The notes: generated by a model from the sequence alone, not told the origin. Numbered from the stretch's first letter, positions 34,424 to 43,392 are shown. The stretch is 64,000 bases of DNA from Salinibacterium amurskyense (GCF_002797685.1 NZ_PGFH01000001.1:1674001-1738000), one strand, 5' to 3'. A program made the numbers and translations.

Positions 34424-35755
34424 ATGACTTCTGAGCCAGAACTTGAGCGCACCGCGCGCATCGCGCAAGATCTCATCCGATTTGATACTTCCAACTACGG
34501 GGAGGGTCGATCGAACGGCGAGACGGTAGCCGCCGAATACTTGGGCGCACTGCTCGAAGACATGGGTCTCACTACCCAGTACTTCAACGCCGCTGAGGGT
34601 CGCACCACGGTGATCGCCAAGGTCGAGGGAAGCTACGACACCGAGTCATCAGCCCCTCATGCCGCCGAACGCCCCGGACTGATTCTGCACGGCCACACCG
34701 ACGTGGTGCCTGCAGATCCCAAGAACTGGTCCGTCGATCCGTTCGGGGGAGTCATTCAAGACGGCCTTCTGTGGGGCCGTGGCGCGGTCGACATGAAGAA
34801 CATGGATGCCATGATCGTCACCGCTCTCGGCGACATTCTGGGCGCCGGCAAACGCCCCGCTCGCGACCTCACGATCGCGTTCTTCGCTGACGAAGAAAAT
34901 GGCGGCGAATACGGGTCACACTTCATGGTTCAGAAGCACCCCGAAGTTTTTGCGGGTGCGACAGAAGCCATCAGCGAAGTGGGCGGCTATTCGGTAGATC
35001 TTCAAGGTCAGCGCGCCTATCTCTTGCAAACGGGGGAGAAGGCGCTCATGTGGATCAAGCTGACCGCCCGCGGCATGGCTGCCCATGGTTCGCGCGTCAT
35101 CAGCGACAACGCGGTCACTAAACTCGCCGAAGCAATCGCGATCATTGGCCGTCAGGAATGGCCGGTTCGCCTCACCGACACCACGACGCTCCTCATCGCT
35201 GAGCTGTCACGCATTCTCAATATTGATCCCGAAGAGGTCGGCCCCGACCAGCTGATTCTCGCTACTGGCACCGCTTCCGGCTTCTTGCAGGCCACTTTGC
35301 GCACGACCAGCAACCCCACGCTCTTGAATGCTGGCTACAAGCACAACGTGATTCCCGACGTCGCTGAAGCGCTCGTCGACATCCGCACCCTTCCTGGCGA
35401 AGAGGATGAGGTTCTCGCCCAAGTGCGTGCGCTGCTGCCGGATGAGATCGAGATCGAGATGATGCACCGCGACATCGGGCTCGAAACCAGTTTTGACGGC
35501 CCTCTGGTCGACGCCATGGTCAACAGCTTGGGAGTCTTCGACCCCGGAGCCCCCGTGCTGCCGTACTTGATGTCGGGTGGCACCGACAACAAAGCACTCA
35601 AGCTGCTCGACATCACGGGCTACGGTTTTGCGCCCCTCCAGCTGCCGCCGGAAATCGACTTCCCGGGGATGTTCCACGGTGTTGACGAACGAGTGCCGCT
35701 AGACGCATTAGTCTTTGGCAGGCAGGTCTTGGGAGACCTGCTTCTCAAGTACTAG
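34424..35755 (+). CDS. M20/M25/M40-family metallopeptidase
   Basis: 443 residues. M20 peptidases use two zinc ions to remove amino acids or acyl groups from small peptides. Metal motifs are LHGHTDVVPAD near residue 83 (zinc His and catalytic Asp), GRGAVDMKNM near 123 (bridging Asp) and FADEENGGEYG near 154 (catalytic and zinc Glu). The dimerisation lid spans about 205-345 with GMAAHGSRV. The C-terminus FHGVDERVPLDAL carries the last zinc His. It resembles carboxypeptidase PM20D1/dipeptidase-like enzymes. It is followed by uppP after 24 bases. Confidence 0.92.
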   Translation: MTSEPELERTARIAQDLIRFDTSNYGEGRSNGETVAAEYLGALLEDMGLTTQYFNAAEGRTTVIAKVEGSYDTESSAPHAAERPGLILHGHTDVVPADPKNWSVDPFGGVIQDGLLWGRGAVDMKNMDAMIVTALGDILGAGKRPARDLTIAFFADEENGGEYGSHFMVQKHPEVFAGATEAISEVGGYSVDLQGQRAYLLQTGEKALMWIKLTARGMAAHGSRVISDNAVTKLAEAIAIIGRQEWPVRLTDTTTLLIAELSRILNIDPEEVGPDQLILATGTASGFLQATLRTTSNPTLLNAGYKHNVIPDVAEALVDIRTLPGEEDEVLAQVRALLPDEIEIEMMHRDIGLETSFDGPLVDAMVNSLGVFDPGAPVLPYLMSGGTDNKALKLLDITGYGFAPLQLPPEIDFPGMFHGVDERVPLDALVFGRQVLGDLLLKY

Positions 35756-35779
35756 TTCTTAGCTGATCGGGAGCGCTCC

Positions 35780-36631
35780 ATGGGTTTTATCGAGGCCATT
35801 ATTCTTGGGCTTGTTCAGGGCCTCACGGAGTTTCTTCCCATCTCCTCGAGCGCCCATCTGCGCATTATGGGCGAGTTTTTACCCTCTGCGAGCGACCCCG
35901 GCGCGACATTCACGGCAATCACCCAGTTGGGCACCGAGCTCGCTGTCATCCTCTACTTCCGCAAGGACATTGCACGCATTCTGAGCCGCTGGTTTCAGCA
36001 GTTCCGCAGTAGCGGCGGCGCTCACGGCGAAGTAATCGACAAGAACCATCCGGATGTTCGCCTCGGCTGGCTCGTGATTCTCGGCACCATCCCGATCGTT
36101 CTCGTGGGCTATTTCGCTCAGGAATACATCCGTTCAACGTTCCGCTCGCTGTGGCTCGTCGCAACCGTGCTGATCGTCTTCGGCATCATTTTGGGAATCG
36201 CCGATTATCTCGGAAAGCGCACTCGTGCGCTCGACGAAATGACGTACGGCCATGGCATCACGATTGGCCTCGCGCAAATGCTCGCGCTCGTTCCTGGCGT
36301 GTCGCGCTCGGGATCGACGATGACGGCAGGTCTCGCGCTCGGTTACACACGGCCTGCGGCAGCTCGGTTCGGATTCTTGCTCGCAATCCCCGCGGTATTT
36401 GGCAGCGGACTCTACGAACTCGTGCACAGCTTCGGTGAACCAGCTCAAGTTTTCACCTATGCCGAAACCGCCGTGGCCACAGTGATTGCGTTCGTCGTCG
36501 GCTACGTCGTGATTGCAGCCCTCATGCGCTATATCGAGAAGCGGTCGTTCTTGCCGTTCGTGATTTATCGCGTCGTTCTAGGCGTCGCGCTCTTCGTGCT
36601 GTTGTCGCTCGGCGTCATCCAGCCCGTCTAG
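35780..36631 (+). CDS. uppP: Undecaprenyl-diphosphate phosphatase
   Basis: 283 residues, the usual length, with about eight membrane segments. UppP removes one phosphate from undecaprenyl pyrophosphate so that the lipid carrier of peptidoglycan can be reused; overproduction gives bacitracin resistance. The two catalytic regions are [12 protein letters not shown] (residues 17-28) with the conserved Glu, and [14 protein letters not shown] near 173. RBS GGGAG precedes the ATG. It may be co-transcribed with the M20 peptidase. Confidence 0.96.
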   Translation: MGFIEAIILGLVQGLTEFLPISSSAHLRIMGEFLPSASDPGATFTAITQLGTELAVILYFRKDIARILSRWFQQFRSSGGAHGEVIDKNHPDVRLGWLVILGTIPIVLVGYFAQEYIRSTFRSLWLVATVLIVFGIILGIADYLGKRTRALDEMTYGHGITIGLAQMLALVPGVSRSGSTMTAGLALGYTRPAAARFGFLLAIPAVFGSGLYELVHSFGEPAQVFTYAETAVATVIAFVVGYVVIAALMRYIEKRSFLPFVIYRVVLGVALFVLLSLGVIQPV

Positions 36632-36636
36632 TCACC

Positions 36637-36680
36637 ACGATCGTTGCTCAGAGACCGCGGGCTCAGCAACGAACGATCGT
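36637..36680. terminator. Hairpin between uppP and the PAC2 gene
   Basis: CGTTGCT (36642-36648) pairs with AGCAACG (36665-36671), extended by GAG/CTC inside, and self-palindromic ACGATCGT octamers flank it at 36637-36644 and 36673-36680. It lies between converging genes. Confidence 0.5.
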
Positions 36681-36690
36681 CAGGGTGGCG

Positions 36691-37626
36691 TTAGTCCTTG
36701 CCCCGCCACGGTTCGTCACCAGCGGCGCCCTGGTCGGGCTTGTCGTCGCCACGACGGAGGTACTTTTCAAACTCTTGAGCGATCGCTTCGCCACTGGCTT
36801 CTGGCGAATCGACGGTGTCGCGGGCTTTCTCTAACTGCTCGATATACGACGACATGTCTTCGTCTTCACCTGCAAGAGCATCGATGCCGGTTTCCCAATC
36901 CGCGGCGTCGGTGACGAGCTCGCCGCGCGGGATCACGACATCCACGATTTCTTCAAGCTTGTCGATGAGCGCAAGCGTGGCCTTGGGCGACGGGGCGTTG
37001 TGCACGTAGTGCGGCACGGATGCCCAGATCGACATCGTGGTGATGCCGCTGGCTTCTGCCGCCTGCCCCAACACCGACAGGATGCCGACGGGCCCTTCAT
37101 ACGTGCTGCGCTCGATACCGAGAGCCGTGCGAACGCCAGCGTTCTCGCTCGAGGTAAACACAGAAATCGGTCGAGTGTGGGGCACGTCGGCGAGCATTGC
37201 GCCGAGAAAGACGATCGAGGTGATTCCGTTATCCACAACGGTCTCGAGGATGTCGCGAGCGAAAGCCTTCCACGAACGCGACGGCTCAGTGCCGAGCAGA
37301 AGGTAAATGTTCGATTGATTGTTGGCGCTCAACTGCAGTTCGGCATCCGCCGCAATGCTCTCGGGGCGAGCGGCGTTGGGCCGCGACGGACCGTACATGG
37401 TGACCGAGGGCCACGTGAGCACCCGGTTGCCGTCGTCGTCGTGAGAAAGCACAGGGCGATTGAACTGGTAGTCGAAGTACTCTTCGGGGTCAACTTCGGA
37501 GATGGGATAAACGTCGAGCTGCTCCTTGAGCGATCGCACTGCACCGCTGGCCGCTTCTCCGGCGTCATTCCACCCCTCGAAGGCAACGACGAGGAGTCGT
37601 CCGTTCGCAAATGGGGTGTTAGTCAC
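36691..37626 (-). CDS. PAC2-family protein
   Basis: 311 residues from the GTG at 37626, which has AAGGAG about 5 bases upstream. PAC2 proteins share a fold with eukaryotic proteasome assembly chaperone 2; in actinobacteria they are common but their role is not settled. Landmarks are LVVAFEGWNDAGEAAS near the start, LLLGTEPSRSWKAFARDI near 133 and SIWASVPHYVHNAPSPKA near 200. The C-terminal 70 residues are acidic and charged. No proteasome genes are found in the window. Confidence 0.88.
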   Translation of the reverse strand: MTNTPFANGRLLVVAFEGWNDAGEAASGAVRSLKEQLDVYPISEVDPEEYFDYQFNRPVLSHDDDGNRVLTWPSVTMYGPSRPNAARPESIAADAELQLSANNQSNIYLLLGTEPSRSWKAFARDILETVVDNGITSIVFLGAMLADVPHTRPISVFTSSENAGVRTALGIERSTYEGPVGILSVLGQAAEASGITTMSIWASVPHYVHNAPSPKATLALIDKLEEIVDVVIPRGELVTDAADWETGIDALAGEDEDMSSYIEQLEKARDTVDSPEASGEAIAQEFEKYLRRGDDKPDQGAAGDEPWRGKD

Positions 37627-37676
37627 AGGTCTCCTTGGGGTGCATGCCACGAATGTCGCTTAGTCAAGGATAGAAC

Positions 37677-37682
37677 TACGAT
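37677..37682 (+). promoter_or_regulatory. -10-like box (TACGAT) of the HAD gene
   Basis: TACGAT ends 8 bases before the GTG at 37691. No RBS is visible. Confidence 0.35.
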
Positions 37683-37690
37683 GGTGCGTT

Positions 37691-38362
37691 GTGACTCACT
37701 CCACTCCAGCGGCCGTCCTGTGGGACATGGACGGCACGCTCATTGACTCAGAACCTTATTGGATTTCGGCCGAGATCAGGGTCGTTGAATCCTTCGGCGG
37801 CGAGTGGACCCATGAGGATGCCATGTCGTGTGTCGGCAATGGACTTTTGGAGTCTGCCCGTGTGATGCAAACGAAGGGCGTGACCCTCGACGCGCAGGTG
37901 ATTGTTGATCAACTCACCGACAGCGTCATGGCCCAGCTCAAGGAGTTCGGTATTCCGTGGCGCCCGGGGGCACGCGAATTGCTCACGGAGCTGCGTGAAT
38001 CGGGAGTCCCGACCGCTCTCGTCACGATGTCGATCGGCCGCATGGCTCAGCATGTCGTAGAGAACCTTGGCTTCCACGGCTTCGATGCCGTGGTCACGGG
38101 CGATGACGTCGAGCACGCTAAGCCTCACCCGCAGCCGTACCACATGGGCGCAGCAGCGCTTGGGGTCGCGATTTCCGACTGTGTGGCGATCGAGGATTCA
38201 CCTCCCGGCGCCTCATCTGCCTACGCCTCGGGCGCCACCGTGATCGGCGTGCCCTTTATGGTTGACATTCCCGAAGAGAAAACCCACGTATTGTGGCCGA
38301 CTCTCGAAGGCCGAACTCTTGACCATCTCTCCGAACTTCACGCAAAGGTGACCACGCGATGA
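37691..38362 (+). CDS. HAD-superfamily phosphatase (beta-PGM/GPP-like)
   Basis: 223 residues. Motif I is DMDGTLIDSEP near residue 11 (nucleophile Asp and acid Asp), motif II is LVTMS near 115, motif III contains KPHPQPY near 147, and motif IV is AIEDSPPGASSAYAS near 167. An alpha-helical cap sits between motifs I and II. Such enzymes act on small sugar phosphates; the substrate is unknown. Its stop overlaps the start of trmI (ATGA), so it is translationally coupled to tRNA modification. Confidence 0.9.
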   Translation: MTHSTPAAVLWDMDGTLIDSEPYWISAEIRVVESFGGEWTHEDAMSCVGNGLLESARVMQTKGVTLDAQVIVDQLTDSVMAQLKEFGIPWRPGARELLTELRESGVPTALVTMSIGRMAQHVVENLGFHGFDAVVTGDDVEHAKPHPQPYHMGAAALGVAISDCVAIEDSPPGASSAYASGATVIGVPFMVDIPEEKTHVLWPTLEGRTLDHLSELHAKVTTR

Positions 38363-39345
38363 GCGACGTATTCCGACGACAGAGCGGCCCCTTTCGCGAG
38401 GGAGACCGCGTTCAATTGACTGGCCCGAAGGGTCGGCTCAACACCGTGACGCTCGAAGCTGGGGGAGCGTTCCACACGCACCGCGGAGTGCTGAGCCACG
38501 ATCTGATCATCGGGCAGCCGGATGCCAGCGTCGTCGTCAGCACGAACGACATCGAATATTTGGCGATGCGCCCGCTGCTCACCGACTTTGTGATGTCAAT
38601 GCCGCGCGGTGCCGCGATCATCTACCCGAAGGACGCAGCGCAGATCATCGGGCAAGCCGACATCTTCCCCGGCGCTCATGTTGTCGAGGCCGGCGTGGGT
38701 TCCGGTGCCTTGTCGCTGTGGCTGCTGCGCGCCATCGGGCCAAGCGGCAAGCTCAATTCCTTCGAGCGTCGTGAAGAGTTCTCTGAGATCGCTCAATCCA
38801 ACGTTCAGGCATTCTTGGGCGCGAAGCCCGACAACTGGTCGGTCACCGTTGGTGACCTCCAGGAGCAGCTGCCAGCATCCGTCGAACCGGGCTCGGTCGA
38901 CCGCGTTGTGCTCGACATGCTCGCCCCCTGGGAGTGCATCGAGGAGTGCGCTGAAGCTCTCACTCCCGGCGGTGTACTGCTCTGCTACATCGCCACCGTG
39001 ACCCAGCTGTCGCGCGTTGCGGAAGCCATCCGTTCCACTGAGCTCTTCACGGAACCCGATTCCAGCGAGACCATGGTGCGCGGCTGGCACGTCGAGGGAC
39101 TGGCTGTACGCCCCGATCACCGCATGGTTGCCCACACCGGTTTCTTGATGACGGCCCGCCGTCTCGCGCCCGGTTCCGTTCTTCCCGAGCTCAAGCGTCG
39201 CGCTTCGAAGTCGGACTTCAAGGACGAGGATGTCGAGGCCTGGACCCCCGGCGCGCTTGGCGACCGTAATTCCAGCGCCAAGCGCCTGCGAAAGACCGCA
39301 CGCGAAGCGAAAAAGGCGGCCGATGCCGCGACGACTGACCGGTAG
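38359..39345 (+). CDS. trmI: tRNA (adenine-58-N1)-methyltransferase
   Basis: 328 residues. TrmI methylates N1 of A58 in the T-loop of tRNAs, as a tetramer. The N-terminal beta domain (1-80) carries GPFREGDRVQLTGPKG, and the Rossmann fold has the SAM loop VEAGVGSGALSLWLL near 111 and DMLAPWECIEE near 194 (substrate/cofactor pocket). A lysine- and alanine-rich tail ends the protein. In many actinobacteria trmI borders the pup-proteasome locus; here it is directly followed by the FKBP lipoprotein and pafBC. Confidence 0.93.
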   Translation: MSDVFRRQSGPFREGDRVQLTGPKGRLNTVTLEAGGAFHTHRGVLSHDLIIGQPDASVVVSTNDIEYLAMRPLLTDFVMSMPRGAAIIYPKDAAQIIGQADIFPGAHVVEAGVGSGALSLWLLRAIGPSGKLNSFERREEFSEIAQSNVQAFLGAKPDNWSVTVGDLQEQLPASVEPGSVDRVVLDMLAPWECIEECAEALTPGGVLLCYIATVTQLSRVAEAIRSTELFTEPDSSETMVRGWHVEGLAVRPDHRMVAHTGFLMTARRLAPGSVLPELKRRASKSDFKDEDVEAWTPGALGDRNSSAKRLRKTAREAKKAADAATTDR

Positions 39346-39348
39346 AGT
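39343..39348 (+). promoter_or_regulatory. -10-like TAGAGT overlapping the trmI stop codon
   Basis: TAGAGT contains the TAG stop of trmI and ends 7 bases before the ATG at 39356. Confidence 0.45.
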
Positions 39349-39355
39349 GTTGACG

Positions 39356-40357
39356 ATGTCTGTGTCGATGAAAAGAGTGTTTGTGCGCAAGCTTGCAGTA
39401 GTGGCCGTGAGTGCCGGAGTTGTTGTTTCGTTGGCCGGTTGTGCCAATGGTCCGTTGAGTTTCGCGGACTGCACTCCGATCTACTCGTCGGGTGCCAACA
39501 CCGCGTTGGTCACCACTACGGGTGAGTTCAGCGCAGACCCCGAGGCCGAGTTTCCCACGCCTCTCGTGGCGTCTGACCTCGAGAACACCATCGTGACGGT
39601 CGGCGACGGCGAAGAACTCAATGCCGGCGATGTTGCCACCATTCAAATCACGATCTACGACGCGGCAACGGGTGACCAGCTCATCTCAACAGGCCACGAC
39701 ACTGCGGGTCTTCGCGTTCCCGTCACCGAGCGCGAGCCGATCTTCGGTGAGATCGCCCAGTGCTCAACCGTGGGCTCGCGAATCGTCACAGTGGGCGCCG
39801 CTGGCGACATCCTTGGTGCCGAGAACATTGCGCAAAACCAGCTCGCGCTTGCCGAAGACGACGCCATCGTCATGGTGAGCGACGTCGAATCACGCTTCCC
39901 GGGTAAGGCTGACGGTGTGAGCAAGCCCGCTCCGGCCGGACTTCCCGCCATCGTCTTGGCTCCGAATGGCCAGCCTGGCTTCACCTTCCCGACCGGCGAC
40001 GCTCCCTCCGAGCTTCAATACGCGGCCCTCAAGGTTGGCTCTGGCGAGAAGATCACCGAGGGCGACGCAGCAGTCATGCACGTCAGCGGAATTGAGTGGG
40101 GCGCAGATGCCACGTTCACCAATAGCTGGGAGGACTCGGGTGTTCCCGGCACCTTCCTTGTCGAGAGCACCGCGACGTCGGAGAGCGGTCTGCCGCCCGG
40201 ACTCGCTGACGCCCTCGTTGGCCAGACCGTTGGATCGCAGGTTCTCGTAGTGCTGCCTCCGGATGTGGGCTTCGCCCCGGGTTCAGAGCCCACCGGCGTC
40301 ACGAGCGGGGCGACCTTGGTCTTCGTGTTCGACATCCTCGGAATTCAAGAGCAGTAA
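39356..40357 (+). CDS. FKBP-type peptidyl-prolyl isomerase lipoprotein
   Basis: 333 residues from the ATG at 39356; an in-frame extension to 39230 lies inside trmI. A basic start (MKRVFVRK) and hydrophobic stretch lead to the lipobox VSLAGC, so it is an exported lipoprotein. The C-terminal FKBP domain (about 215-333) has ITEGDAAVMHVSGIEWGADATF split as G-D-x-A-V-M-H-V and GLADALVGQTVGSQVLVVLPPD, then VFVFDILGI. The region 35-200 resembles a second, diverged copy. It probably helps exported proteins fold. A homologue near pafB is common in actinobacteria. Confidence 0.87.
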   Translation: MSVSMKRVFVRKLAVVAVSAGVVVSLAGCANGPLSFADCTPIYSSGANTALVTTTGEFSADPEAEFPTPLVASDLENTIVTVGDGEELNAGDVATIQITIYDAATGDQLISTGHDTAGLRVPVTEREPIFGEIAQCSTVGSRIVTVGAAGDILGAENIAQNQLALAEDDAIVMVSDVESRFPGKADGVSKPAPAGLPAIVLAPNGQPGFTFPTGDAPSELQYAALKVGSGEKITEGDAAVMHVSGIEWGADATFTNSWEDSGVPGTFLVESTATSESGLPPGLADALVGQTVGSQVLVVLPPDVGFAPGSEPTGVTSGATLVFVFDILGIQEQ

Positions 40358-40405
40358 CCGTTACCCACGACACGGCCGGGTGTCAGAGACAAAAGGATTT
40401 GACTC

Positions 40406-41389
40406 GTGCCAGCACCGAAAGTTCCTAACGAAGAACGGCTCTTCAGCCTCGTTTTGGCGTTGCTCTCTACCGAGAATGGACTCACCAAGAGCGAGATACT
40501 GTCGACCGTTCAGGGCTATCGCCAGCGGTTCGTACACTCGGGCGATAACGCCAATCTCGAGCGACAGTTCGAACGCGATAAAGACGATATTCGTGAGCTC
40601 GGGGTGCCGCTCGAAACAATCGAGCCACCCGAGCAAGCGGGTAACAACCAGAACCTTCGCTACCGTATCCCGCGCGTAGATTACGAGCTTCCTGACGACA
40701 TCGCCTTCTCTGCAGAAGAGTCGACACTTCTTGGTCTCGCGGCGATGGTGTGGCGTGAAGGATCGCTCTCTGAGGGCTCCCGGCGGGCAATCGTTAAGCT
40801 GCGGTCGCTCGGCATCGAAACCGCAGAGCCTGTTCTGAGCTACGCGCCCCAAGTGCGCGTTCGCGACGAGGCGTTCGAGCCACTGCGCGAAGCTATGGAC
40901 CGCCGGGTACTCGTGAACTTCGAGTATCTGAAGCCGGGGGAGCAGACCTCGACGACGCGTCTCGTGGCGCCACTCGCGCTGGTGCAACATCAAGGGCGGT
41001 GGCACTTGTATGCGAAAGATCCTGCAACGGACACCTTCAAGACATTTTTGCTCCGTCGCATGGTGAGCGGCATCCAGCGCACTAAAAAGACTTTCGATTA
41101 CCCCACCGATAATGCAACAGCGCAAGCCCTCGCCGGGCTGGAAGAGGTCTGGCAGTCGAACGTTGCGCTCTTGCGTGTAGAGCCAGGAACCGACGCAGCC
41201 ACCCGGCTCGGTAAACGCCGCGGCGCAGTGATGCACCCGGACTGCCGCCTCGAAGTGAACTTCACCGATCTGAATATCTTCGCGGATGAGCTTGCCAGCT
41301 TCGGTCCCGAGGTCGTCGCGATTTCCCCACCCGCCCTGCGCTCCGCAGTGATTGAGCGCCTCACGAGAACGGTGGCAGACCATGGCTAA
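40406..41389 (+). CDS. pafB: PafB, WYL-domain DNA-damage activator subunit
   Basis: 327 residues. An N-terminal winged helix (about 8-80; NEERLFSLVLALLS and TKSEILSTVQGYRQ) is followed by a WYL domain (about 155-320; VNFEYLKPGEQTSTTRLV, and WHLYAKDPATDTFKTFLLRRM). In mycobacteria PafB and PafC form a heterodimer that activates the RecA-independent DNA-damage response, triggered through the WYL domains. The GTG has AAAGGA upstream. TGTCAGAG (40381-40388) lies upstream but no TANNNT follows at the right distance. It overlaps pafC by 8 bases. Confidence 0.92.
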   Translation: MPAPKVPNEERLFSLVLALLSTENGLTKSEILSTVQGYRQRFVHSGDNANLERQFERDKDDIRELGVPLETIEPPEQAGNNQNLRYRIPRVDYELPDDIAFSAEESTLLGLAAMVWREGSLSEGSRRAIVKLRSLGIETAEPVLSYAPQVRVRDEAFEPLREAMDRRVLVNFEYLKPGEQTSTTRLVAPLALVQHQGRWHLYAKDPATDTFKTFLLRRMVSGIQRTKKTFDYPTDNATAQALAGLEEVWQSNVALLRVEPGTDAATRLGKRRGAVMHPDCRLEVNFTDLNIFADELASFGPEVVAISPPALRSAVIERLTRTVADHG

Positions 41390-42365
41390 CAAGATTCCGC
41401 CCCTGCGCGCGCAAGACAAATTGGTCTTCCTGCTCGCTCTCGTGCCGTACTTGATGGATCGTGACCGAGTCAGCGTTGCCGAAGCCGCGAAGCACTTCGG
41501 TGTTCCTGAACAGCAGATTCGCGAGGCCGTTCGCCTTATAGCGGTGTCTGGTATTCCCGGAGAAACCGCCACGTATCAAGCAGGCGACCTGTTCGACATC
41601 GCCTGGGATGATTTCGAAGACAACGATCAGATCGTGTTGACCCAGCTGGTTGCCATCGATGATTCGCCACGGTTTTCCGCCCGCGAAGCATCGGCCTTGA
41701 TCGCCGGCTTGCAGTACCTTTCGAGCCTGCCCGAGCATGCGGATCGCGAAGCCATCGCCACGCTCACCTCCAAGCTGTCCCGGGGCGCATCGGCGGCTCC
41801 GACAGCGGTAGCGGTGGAATCGAGCGCGCTCGACGAAACGCTGGCCCTCATCCGCGAATCTGTTGCCGCGGGCACCCAGATCGAATTTGATTACCGCAAC
41901 TCGCGCGGCGAGTCTGAGCGTCGTCGTATTGACCCGCTCCGGGTCGAATCTGTGGATGCCGACTGGTACGTGCGTGGCTGGTGTCACTCTCGCGAAGACG
42001 TACGAACGTTCCGCCTTGACCGCATCTCGCAGCCAGCAATGACTACTGAGGCGATTACGCACACCGCCGGCGATGTGAATCTTCCCGAAACACTCTTTGA
42101 CACCTCAGACGAAGATATCGAGGTCGGCATCGAGGTTGTGCCCAGCGCCATTGGCCTGCTGGGGGACTACGTGGCCGATGACGCGCCACGAGTTGCTGCC
42201 AGAGATCGCGTGCGCACTACCGTTCGCGTTCCGCACTTCCACGGGCTCAAGCGACTGATCTCTGGCCTGCCGGGCGTCGTGACGGTTGTCTCACCTCCGG
42301 AAGCACGCGAAGCCGTGGCACGGTGGGCACAGGCTGGCGCCGAGCAGTATGCAGAAGAGCAGTAG
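41382..42365 (+). CDS. pafC: PafC, WYL-domain DNA-damage activator subunit
   Basis: 327 residues from the ATG at 41382, which lies inside the last codons of pafB (8-base overlap), as expected for the two halves of a heterodimer. A winged helix (about 10-75; LVFLLALVPYLMDRDRVSVAEAA split) precedes the WYL region (about 160-320; QIEFDYRNSRGESERRRIDPL and DWYVRGWCHSREDVRTFRLDRI). In mycobacteria it acts only together with PafB at promoters with TTGTCRGTG-N8-TANNNT; four such boxes are candidates in this window. Confidence 0.92.
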   Translation: MANKIPPLRAQDKLVFLLALVPYLMDRDRVSVAEAAKHFGVPEQQIREAVRLIAVSGIPGETATYQAGDLFDIAWDDFEDNDQIVLTQLVAIDDSPRFSAREASALIAGLQYLSSLPEHADREAIATLTSKLSRGASAAPTAVAVESSALDETLALIRESVAAGTQIEFDYRNSRGESERRRIDPLRVESVDADWYVRGWCHSREDVRTFRLDRISQPAMTTEAITHTAGDVNLPETLFDTSDEDIEVGIEVVPSAIGLLGDYVADDAPRVAARDRVRTTVRVPHFHGLKRLISGLPGVVTVVSPPEAREAVARWAQAGAEQYAEEQ

Positions 42366-42373
42366 GTGACGAC

Positions 42374-42721
42374 ATGATCGCATGGTGGGGGTGGCTGTTG
42401 ATCTGGGTGGGCCTTGTGCTCGCTCTTCTCATCATGCTCGTGGTCATGGCGTGGGTGCTGTTTCGCAAGGCGATGGCATTGATGAGTGACCTCTCGGATG
42501 TCGTAGACAAGACTGCGATTCTCGACGTGGAATCAGGGAAGATTTCGAAGCCTCAGATCGCGATTCTCACTGAGATGGCAGAGATTCGTGACCGGCACGA
42601 GGCCGAGCGACGCCGGCGTCTCGAGCTTAAGGAAGCTCGGCGAGAACGGCGCCTCGAGCGCGGCAGAACGATTACACAACGCGATGCGTCGATCATGCAG
42701 TGGCCTAAGGGCTGGTCGTAG
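42374..42721 (+). CDS. Small single-pass membrane protein with charged helical tail
   Basis: 115 residues from the ATG at 42374. One hydrophobic segment (about 3-30, beginning with WWGWLLIWVGLVLALL) is followed by a short polar region and a highly charged, likely coiled-coil helix rich in R, E and L (about 70-105). It is 8 bases after pafC and its stop directly precedes the GTG of the next gene. I do not recognise a family. Its place between pafC and tatA suggests a membrane-linked role in the same operon. Confidence 0.75.
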   Translation: MIAWWGWLLIWVGLVLALLIMLVVMAWVLFRKAMALMSDLSDVVDKTAILDVESGKISKPQIAILTEMAEIRDRHEAERRRRLELKEARRERRLERGRTITQRDASIMQWPKGWS

Positions 42722-43093
42722 GTGGGCTGGGTTTTCGCCGCCGGCTTCATCCTGATCGCCCTGCTCTGGTTTGCGACCTGGCTGCGGCGCCGCACAATTC
42801 GGGCGCTCCTTCTCACCACGGGCGCTCAAACTATCGGTTCGAGCAGTCTTCAGAGCCGCGGTCGACGACTACCTCGAATCGCGGTGCGCTACACCGACAA
42901 CGCGGGAACCGAGCGCGTGATCGTCAAAGCGATCGTGAGCGCGGGGGATACCGAATTGCTGCAAAAACCCGCCGTCGTGCTCTATCACCCGAAACACCGC
43001 GGTCGTTCGGACTACGTATTGATGGGCTTCGGCGCCCAGCCACGGCGGTGGTTCCACGGCGAATTCAGCCGAGAGAAGAAGCCGTCCCGCTAA
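42722..43093 (+). CDS. Small membrane protein (DUF3592-like), hypothetical
   Basis: 123 residues from the GTG that immediately follows the stop of the previous gene. One N-terminal membrane segment (about 2-19) is followed by an RRRTIRALL stretch and a small beta-rich domain (about 45-115) with VRYTDNAGTERVIVKAIVS and VVLYHPKHRGRSDYVLMGFG. This resembles the extracytoplasmic beta domain of DUF3592-like proteins, but the match is weak. Function unknown. Confidence 0.65.
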   Translation: MGWVFAAGFILIALLWFATWLRRRTIRALLLTTGAQTIGSSSLQSRGRRLPRIAVRYTDNAGTERVIVKAIVSAGDTELLQKPAVVLYHPKHRGRSDYVLMGFGAQPRRWFHGEFSREKKPSR

Positions 43094-43128
43094 CTCCGCG
43101 CTGTGCGCCCAATCTCGACCAACCTAGG

Positions 43129-43134
43129 TATGAT
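43129..43134 (+). promoter_or_regulatory. -10-like TATGAT upstream of tatA
   Basis: TATGAT, 37 bases before tatA, would give the tat genes a start of their own. No convincing -35 is seen. Confidence 0.35.
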
Positions 43135-43171
43135 TGGCCTACGCAGCCTTCGATTCTTAAGGAAGTTCTCC

Positions 43172-43387
43172 ATGCTCGGCAATCTCAGCGGTTGGCACCT
43201 TGTCATTCTCTTGGTCGTCATTCTTCTGCTTTTTGGTGCACCGAAGCTTCCCGGGCTTGCTCGTAGTCTCGGCCAGTCGATGCGTATCTTCCGCAGCGAG
43301 GTCAAGACGATGAAAGACGAGAACAGTTCTGACGCTCCGACCGACTCATCGTCGGACTCGAACAGCGACACTCCTCCTAAGCCTTAA
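43172..43387 (+). CDS. tatA: Sec-independent protein translocase subunit TatA
   Basis: 71 residues from the ATG at 43172, with AAGGAA upstream; the longer frame to 43103 has no RBS and would spoil the short TatA N-terminus. A single membrane helix (LVILLVVILLLFGAPKLP) runs into the amphipathic helix ARSLGQSMRIFRSEVKTM, with the FGAPKLP hinge conserved. A serine/aspartate-rich tail follows. TatA multimers form the pore for folded proteins. tatC follows after 5 bases. Confidence 0.93.
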   Translation: MLGNLSGWHLVILLVVILLLFGAPKLPGLARSLGQSMRIFRSEVKTMKDENSSDAPTDSSSDSNSDTPPKP

Positions 43388-43392
43388 TTCCT

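Noticed and set aside
40380-40402. GTGTCAGAG upstream of pafB as a PafBC autoregulatory site
   Set aside because: The TGTCA core matches, but 8 bases downstream there is ATTTGA and not TANNNT, and an RBS occupies the region.
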